This document shows positions 5,478 to 9,324 of a stretch of DNA of 9,324 nucleotides, piece by piece. The stretch's first letter is position 1; each line of letters opens with the position of its first letter. Origin of the DNA: Acidimicrobiia bacterium (lineage in GTDB: Bacteria; Actinomycetota; Acidimicrobiia; IMCC26256; PALSA-555); the NCBI GenBank assembly GCA_017853455.1, contig JAFMJM010000083.1, positions 1 to 9,324 of the forward strand. The letters run 5' to 3'. Both the position numbers and the translations under genes were made by a program. Under the pieces are notes generated by a model that did no database searches, was not told where the DNA came from, and was given only the letters and a program-made list of their open reading frames with translations.

Positions 5478-6533
5478 TCAGGCGCGCCCCGGATACGGAT
5501 CGTTCGGGCCCCGGGCCGCCGGGTCGAGCCCCTCGTAGCCCCGCAGCATCGCGATCCGGTCGGCGAGCGGCGGATGGGTGTCGAACAGCCGGCCGATCGA
5601 ACCCGACAGGCCCGCTTCCTTGCGCTCGAGCGGCGACTCGATCCACAGGTGGGCGACCGCCGGGCTGGGGCGGGCCAGCACCGTCTGGTCGGCCTCGAGC
5701 TTCTCGAGTGCGCTCCGCAACCCGGCCGGCTCGCGGGTCAGCTCGATCGCCGTGGCGTCGGCCAGGGTCTCGCGCCGCCGCGACAGCGCCGCCTTGAGCA
5801 GGAGCCCGGCCGGCACCGCGAAGAGGTAGAGCACCAGGCCGAGCAATGCGATCACCAGCCCCACCGCCCCCGCGTTGCGGTTGCGCGTGAACCGGGTCCA
5901 CAGCCCGATCCGCAACGCGATCTGGGCCAGGACGGCGATGACCCCGACCGCGAGCACCGCAAGGGTCGTGATCGCGATGTCGCGGTTGCGCACGTGGCTC
6001 ATCTCGTGCGCGATCACCCCGCGCAACTCGCGGTGGCTCATCCTGGCGAGCAACCCGGTGGTGACGGTGATCGCGGCGTGCTTCGGGTTGCGCCCGGTGG
6101 CGAAGGCGTTCGGAGCCGGGTCGTCGACGACGTACACCTTCGGCTCGGGCAGCCCCGCCGCGATCGCCATCTGCGTCACGAGGTCGCGGAGCTCGGCGTA
6201 CTCGGGCCCGTCGGCCGGGTGGGCGTGCGACAGGCTCAGCGCCGCCCGGCCCGACAGCAGGTACGCGAGCGCGAGGTAGACGACGACCACCGCCACCGTC
6301 CCGAGCAGCACCCCCGGGCGGAACACCGCCACCGACGAGCACGACCGGTAGCGGTACCCGTAGCCGGAGTCGAGGGTCTCGCAGCGGTCGGTGAGGTAGC
6401 CCCCGAAGACGAACGCCAGCAGGTTCGCCACGACCAGCAGCAGGGCGAACGTGCCGATCAGGATGACCACCGTGGCGCGCCGGTTGAAGCGCTGCTCACC
6501 GACGAACCCTGCCGCACCGTGCCGATCGTCCAT
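5478..6533 (-). CDS. HtpX-like M48 family membrane metalloprotease
   Basis: A 351-residue zinc endopeptidase of the inner membrane; HtpX-type proteases degrade damaged membrane proteins. Two N-terminal membrane segments (about 21-44 and 74-93) flank a short loop with two cysteines (C51, C65). The catalytic domain follows: FATGRNPKHAAITVTTGLL (144-162), the zinc site HEMSH (176-180) and the third-ligand glutamate in SRRRETLADA (E255). Two further hydrophobic segments (about 187-210 and 221-249) interrupt it, as usual in HtpX. The end has the conserved FDTHPPLADRIAML (317-330). At 351 residues it is longer than the roughly 290 of E. coli HtpX, mostly through the N-terminal loop and a hydrophilic tail. 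Start: ATG at 6533 with GGAGG eight bases upstream. It is divergent from ppgK. Confidence 0.92.
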   Translation of the reverse strand: MDDRHGAAGFVGEQRFNRRATVVILIGTFALLLVVANLLAFVFGGYLTDRCETLDSGYGYRYRSCSSVAVFRPGVLLGTVAVVVVYLALAYLLSGRAALSLSHAHPADGPEYAELRDLVTQMAIAAGLPEPKVYVVDDPAPNAFATGRNPKHAAITVTTGLLARMSHRELRGVIAHEMSHVRNRDIAITTLAVLAVGVIAVLAQIALRIGLWTRFTRNRNAGAVGLVIALLGLVLYLFAVPAGLLLKAALSRRRETLADATAIELTREPAGLRSALEKLEADQTVLARPSPAVAHLWIESPLERKEAGLSGSIGRLFDTHPPLADRIAMLRGYEGLDPAARGPNDPYPGRA

Positions 6534-6541
6534 GGAGTCGA

Positions 6542-6560
6542 CCTCCGAGGATTCAGCGTA
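6542..6560 (-). promoter_or_regulatory. Ribosome binding site and -10 of the HtpX-like gene
   Basis: On the minus strand GGAGG (6546-6542) lies eight bases before the ATG at 6533. TACGCT (6560-6555), a TA-N3-T hexamer, lies just upstream and would start a very short leader near 6548. No -35 is evident. Confidence 0.45.
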
Positions 6561-6646
6561 CGCCCGCCGGGCGCCGGGCGCTGGGCGATGGACGGCGGAC
6601 GCCGGACGCCGACCTGCCAGACTCGGGCCACCACGGTGCGGACTCC

Positions 6647-6652
6647 GGGAGG
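6647..6652 (+). promoter_or_regulatory. ppgK ribosome binding site
   Basis: GGGAGG lies six bases before the GTG at 6659 and fixes that start. No convincing promoter hexamers are visible in the 125-bp gap to the divergent protease gene. Confidence 0.7.
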
Positions 6653-6658
6653 CGAACG

Positions 6659-7408
6659 GTGCGGGTGCTCGGGATCGACATCGGCGGCAGCGGCATCAAG
6701 GGTGCCGTCGTCCGCACCGGCAAGGGTCGACTCGCGACCGACCGGCTGCGCATCCCCACGCCCCAGCCGGCCACGCCCGACGCCGTCGCCGCCACCGTGG
6801 CCGAGATCACGGCGCACTTCGACTGGCACGGTCCGGTCGGCGTCACCTTCCCCGGCGTCGTGCGCCACGGCACCGTCCACACCGCCGCCAACGTCGACCC
6901 CGCCTGGATCGGCACCGACGCCGGCCGGCTCTTCTCGAAGGCGACGGGATGCCGCGTGGTCGTGGGCAACGACGCCGACGCCGCCGGCCTCGCCGAGGCC
7001 CGGTTCGGGGCCGCCCGGGAGGTCCCCGGCGTCGTGATCGTCTGCACGCTCGGCACCGGCATCGGCTCGGCGCTGCTCGTCGACGGACGGCTCGTCCCCA
7101 ACACCGAGCTCGGCCACCTGACCCTCCACGGCGACGACGCCGAGCGCTACGCCGCCGAGTCCGTCCGGGAGCGGCTCGAGCTGTCGTGGGCCGACTGGGC
7201 CGCCCGGGTCGACGAGTACCTCCACCTAGTGGAGGCGCTGTTCTGGCCCGACCGGTTCGTGCTCGGCGGTGGCGTGTCGAAGAAGGCCGACAAGTTCGTG
7301 CCGCTGCTGACGTGTCGCACCCCCGTCGTGCCGGCGGCGTTGCGCAACGAGGCCGGGATCGTCGGCGCCGCCTGCCTGGCGGAAGCTGCAGCCGACCGGC
7401 ACCACTGA
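6659..7408 (+). CDS. ppgK: Polyphosphate glucokinase
   Basis: This ROK-fold kinase phosphorylates glucose to glucose 6-phosphate in the cytoplasm using inorganic polyphosphate, often also ATP, and feeds glycolysis; it is characteristic of Actinomycetota. The 249-residue length is normal. Motifs in order: phosphate loop GIDIGGSGIKGA (5-16), TPQPATPDAV (34-43), catalytic aspartate D105 in VVGNDADAAGLAEARFG (101-117), TLGTGIGSALLVDGRLVPNTELGHL (130-154) and GGGVSKKADKFVPLL (203-217), then PVVPAALRNEAGIVGAA. The KADKF and LSWADWA segments (175-181) are typical of PpgK and not of general ROK proteins, and the ROK-type CxCGxxGC zinc motif is absent, as expected. Start: GTG at 6659 with GGGAGG six bases upstream. 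The next gene on the same strand starts 57 bases after its stop and probably has its own promoter. Confidence 0.95.
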   Translation: MRVLGIDIGGSGIKGAVVRTGKGRLATDRLRIPTPQPATPDAVAATVAEITAHFDWHGPVGVTFPGVVRHGTVHTAANVDPAWIGTDAGRLFSKATGCRVVVGNDADAAGLAEARFGAAREVPGVVIVCTLGTGIGSALLVDGRLVPNTELGHLTLHGDDAERYAAESVRERLELSWADWAARVDEYLHLVEALFWPDRFVLGGGVSKKADKFVPLLTCRTPVVPAALRNEAGIVGAACLAEAAADRHH

Positions 7409-7420
7409 CCCCGACCGGGG
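7409..7420 (+). repeat. Palindrome directly after the ppgK stop
   Basis: CCCCG-AC-CGGGG starts on the first base after the TGA. It could be a minor terminator hairpin or chance; the central loop is too small for the full stem and no T-run follows. The rest of the 56-bp gap holds the candidate promoter of the next gene. Confidence 0.25.
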
Positions 7421-7452
7421 CGACGGACCGCGGCCGCACACCGACCCGGCGG

Positions 7453-7458
7453 TACCCT
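7453..7458 (+). promoter_or_regulatory. -10 element for a leaderless oxygenase transcript
   Basis: TACCCT, then six bases (CCGCCC), then the ATG at 7465. The geometry is identical to the thioesterase gene, and no Shine-Dalgarno lies at a useful distance. No -35 is recognisable. Confidence 0.5.
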
Positions 7459-7464
7459 CCGCCC

Positions 7465-8382
7465 ATGCAGACCCCGATCGACGAGATGACCGTCGAGGAG
7501 GCCCGGGCCGTCGCCGGCGCCCCCATGACCCCCGAGCAACGCGCCGCCTTCGAGCGCGACGGCTACATCGTCGTGCCGGGTGTGCTCAGCCCCGACGAGG
7601 TCGAGCGCTACGGCGCGGTGGTCGAAGCGACCTTCGACGCCGACAAGGCCGCCGGTGACCTCTTCTACAACGGCGGCATGCACCGGCTCTGCGCAGTGGC
7701 GTCGTGCCCCGAACTCGCCCCCCTCGCCGACCACCCCGGCATCCTCGGGCTGGTCTGGTCGGTGCTCGAGTGGAACATCCAGATCGCGCACTCCCACATC
7801 GACGTCAATCCCCGTGTCGACGAACCGGGGCCGTTCCACTACGAGTGGCACCAGGACGGCGGTCGTCAGAACCGCGAACTCGAGAACAACCCGCGGCCCC
7901 GCATGAGCGTGAAGGCCGCCTTCTGGTTCTCCGACGTCTCCGAGCCCGGCCGCGGCAACATGAAGCTCGTCCCCGGGAGTCACGCCGCCAACCGCATCGC
8001 CGGCCCGCCGAGCCGCGACGTCGAATGGCCCGACCCGCCGGGCACGATCGAGGCGACGGCCAACGCCGGCGACGTCGTCCTCTTCGACCGTCGGATCTGG
8101 CACGCCCGCTCCGACAACCTCTCCGACGTCGTGCGCAAGGTCGTGTTCTTCGCGTACTCCTACCGGTGGACGATCACCCGCGACGTGTTCCCGCCCGACG
8201 ACGGCTCGTTCACGCCGGTGCAGCGCCAGCTGTTCGGCATGCTCCCCGACGTCGACGGCGACCACGCGTGGGGACACTTCCCCTCGAAGGTGCCGCTCCA
8301 CGAGCTGCTGAAGCGGGCCGACCTGCTGTCGACCCTCGCGCCGCCCCCGCCGCCGCCCGCGCCGGTCACCTGGCCCTGCTGA
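7465..8382 (+). CDS. Phytanoyl-CoA dioxygenase (PhyH) family non-haem iron oxygenase
   Basis: A 305-residue Fe(II)/2-oxoglutarate-dependent oxygenase of the PhyH family, which hydroxylates small molecules or acyl-CoA-type substrates; the substrate cannot be read from sequence. The N-terminal FERDGYIVVPGVLSPDEVERY (29-49) is the family opening. The iron triad is visible as H129-x-D131 (EWHQDGG) and H213 (IWHARSDN), with R224 a likely 2-oxoglutarate-binding arginine. KLVPGSH (167-173) and AGDVVLFDRRIWH (201-213) are typical strands. The tail is unusual: after LLKRADLLSTLA comes a run of six prolines and a terminal WPC. The ATG at 7465 was chosen for its match to the family N-terminus and the hexamer upstream; the frame is open further left but overlaps ppgK. 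It is convergent with the dehydrogenase gene. Confidence 0.9.
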   Translation: MQTPIDEMTVEEARAVAGAPMTPEQRAAFERDGYIVVPGVLSPDEVERYGAVVEATFDADKAAGDLFYNGGMHRLCAVASCPELAPLADHPGILGLVWSVLEWNIQIAHSHIDVNPRVDEPGPFHYEWHQDGGRQNRELENNPRPRMSVKAAFWFSDVSEPGRGNMKLVPGSHAANRIAGPPSRDVEWPDPPGTIEATANAGDVVLFDRRIWHARSDNLSDVVRKVVFFAYSYRWTITRDVFPPDDGSFTPVQRQLFGMLPDVDGDHAWGHFPSKVPLHELLKRADLLSTLAPPPPPPAPVTWPC

Positions 8383-8402
8383 GTCCGGTCGGCCACGTCG
8401 AC

Positions 8403-8458
8403 TTCGTCGTTTGGACGTTTTCGGGGGCCAGGGGCCCCCGAAACGTCCAGACGACGAA
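8403..8458. repeat. Long near-perfect hairpin between convergent genes
   Basis: Arm 8403-8429 pairs with 8433-8458 around a 3-base AGG loop. There is one unpaired T in the T-run at 8418-8421 and one T·G opposition (8411/8450), which is a wobble pair in plus-strand RNA. All other bases pair, giving about 26 pairs. It lies 20 bp after the oxygenase stop and 29 bp after the dehydrogenase stop. A bidirectional terminator is the simplest reading, but there is no T-run on either side. Its length and AT-richer outer arms also suit a dispersed palindromic element. Confidence 0.65.
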
Positions 8459-8487
8459 ATGGGGTACCGCAGAGCCGGTCGCCGGGC

Positions 8488-9279
8488 TCACCAGGGGTGC
8501 GGCGACCCCGGTGACGGGTAGCCCGCCGTCATCCCGCCGTCGACGACGAACTCGGCCCCGGTCGCGTACGACGACTCGTCGGACGCCAGGAACAGCACCA
8601 TCGCCGCGATCTCGGCCGGGCGACCCGTTCGGCGCATGGGCGCCGACCGCTCGGCGTGCTCCTCGATCATCGGCGCCACCAGCGACCGGTCGACGCCGTC
8701 GGGCAGAGCCAGGTCGGTGACGACGTAACCCGGATGCACCGAGTTCACCCGGATGCCGAGGTGCGCGAGCTCCATCGCCGCGGCCTTGGTCATGCCGCGC
8801 ACCGCCCACTTGCTCGCCACGTACGACAGCACCCGGGGCGCGGCCGTCATGCCGTCGATCGACGAGATGTTCACGATCGACCCGCCACCGGCCGCGGTCA
8901 TCGCCGGGATCACCGCGCGCATCCCGAGGAACACCCCGGTCTGGTTGACCGCCACCACCCGCTCCCAGTCAGCCAGCGTCGCCTCGGCGAGCGGACCGCC
9001 GGCGGCGGTGCCGGCGTTGTTCACCAGCACGTCGAGCCGCCCGAACGTCGCGACCGTGGCGTCGACCGCCGCCGGCCACGCGGCCTCACTCGTGACGTCG
9101 AGCGAGAGGGGCAGGACCGCGTCACCGAGCGCGGCGGCCACCGCCTCGACCTCGGCGGTGCGCACGTCCCCGATCGCGACGCGCGCCCCCTCGGCGACCA
9201 GCGCCTCCACCATCGCCCGGCCCAGACCGCGCGCGCCTCCGGTCACCAGGGCGACCTTGCCATCCATCCGTCCGGCCAT
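8488..9279 (-). CDS. Short-chain dehydrogenase/reductase (SDR), classical type
   Basis: A 263-residue NAD(P)-dependent oxidoreductase with a Rossmann fold. Visible are the cofactor loop TGGARGLG (13-20), D38 after the second strand (favouring NAD(H) over NADPH), DVT (61-63), NNAG (87-90) and the catalytic tetrad N112, S140, Y153, K157 (YVASK). HPGYVVTDL (182-190) and the GAEFVVDGGMTAGY end (241-254) are typical of classical SDRs close to glucose 1-dehydrogenase and 3-alpha/20-beta-hydroxysteroid dehydrogenase annotations; I would not name the substrate. The ATG at 9279 has AGGAGG six bases upstream and is preferred over the ATG at 9267. Directly upstream lies an 11-bp tandem repeat. It is convergent with the PhyH-family gene. 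Confidence 0.93.
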   Translation of the reverse strand: MAGRMDGKVALVTGGARGLGRAMVEALVAEGARVAIGDVRTAEVEAVAAALGDAVLPLSLDVTSEAAWPAAVDATVATFGRLDVLVNNAGTAAGGPLAEATLADWERVVAVNQTGVFLGMRAVIPAMTAAGGGSIVNISSIDGMTAAPRVLSYVASKWAVRGMTKAAAMELAHLGIRVNSVHPGYVVTDLALPDGVDRSLVAPMIEEHAERSAPMRRTGRPAEIAAMVLFLASDESSYATGAEFVVDGGMTAGYPSPGSPHPW

Positions 9280-9285
9280 CCGTGG

Positions 9286-9291
9286 CCTCCT
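9286..9291 (-). promoter_or_regulatory. SDR gene ribosome binding site
   Basis: The minus strand reads AGGAGG six bases before the ATG at 9279. Its upstream edge touches the first base of the tandem repeat. Confidence 0.75.
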
Positions 9292-9324
9292 CGTTCGTGG
9301 GTCGTTCGTGGGTCGTTCGTGGGT
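9291..9324. repeat. 11-bp tandem repeat upstream of the SDR gene
   Basis: TCGTTCGTGGG is repeated perfectly three times (9291-9301, 9302-9312, 9313-9323) and a fourth copy may begin at 9324 beyond the edge. It directly abuts the ribosome binding site of the dehydrogenase gene, so it lies in its leader or promoter. The near-helical period fits a regulator array; slipped-strand expansion is the plain alternative. Confidence 0.85.

Noticed and set aside
4676..5797. 373-codon plus-strand frame overlapping the QueC-like gene
   Set aside because: Arg/Pro-rich shadow without motifs. The overlapping frame has the PP-loop and cysteine cluster.
5032..6342. 436-codon minus-strand open frame across the QueC-like and HtpX-like genes
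   Set aside because: It spans two genes that have intact catalytic motifs in other frames, and its translation is an Arg/Gly/Ala-rich shadow.
6451..7464. Long plus-strand frame that would fuse an upstream region to the PhyH-family gene
   Set aside because: The extra part is an out-of-frame reading of ppgK with low-complexity Arg-rich content. The family N-terminus begins at ATG 7465.

Overview
The window is very GC-rich, with strong G/C preference at third codon positions and frequent GTG starts. It carries a polyphosphate-type glucokinase, an mraZ-rsmH-ftsL-ftsI division cluster and several apparently leaderless genes. Together these point to a high-GC member of the Actinomycetota. An Acidimicrobiia-like bacterium is plausible, but that finer placement is inference.

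Layout. (1) 1-2433, minus strand: the start of the dcw (division and cell wall) cluster in the order mraZ, rsmH, ftsL, ftsI, with ftsI running off the left edge. mraZ is preceded by a 17-bp-spaced promoter and phased TGGG repeats that match the known MraZ-binding pattern. The mraZ-rsmH gap holds a large three-way-junction RNA fold. (2) 2434-2739: a divergent control region dense in palindromes. (3) 2740-3288, plus: a dihydrofolate reductase/RibD-C-like reductase. (4) 3313-4170, minus: a TesB-like acyl-CoA thioesterase, convergent with the reductase. (5) 4290-5444, plus: an unassigned PP-loop ATP-pyrophosphatase-type protein with a QueC-like four-cysteine site. (6) 5478-6533, minus: an HtpX-like membrane metalloprotease. 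(7) 6659-7408 and 7465-8382, plus: polyphosphate glucokinase and a phytanoyl-CoA-dioxygenase-family oxygenase. (8) 8488-9279, minus: a short-chain dehydrogenase, preceded by an 11-bp tandem repeat that runs off the right edge.

The dcw genes form one co-transcribed unit: MraZ as likely autoregulator, RsmH methylating 16S rRNA, and FtsL and FtsI in the divisome. The genes to its right look like independent single-gene units. Most are convergent or divergent, and perfect hairpins sit in two of the three convergent gaps. I see no mobile element, CRISPR array, tRNA or rRNA.

The least explained signals are the rsmH leader RNA, the QueC-like protein, the long hairpin between the oxygenase and dehydrogenase genes, and the operator-like repeats beside mraZ and the dehydrogenase gene.
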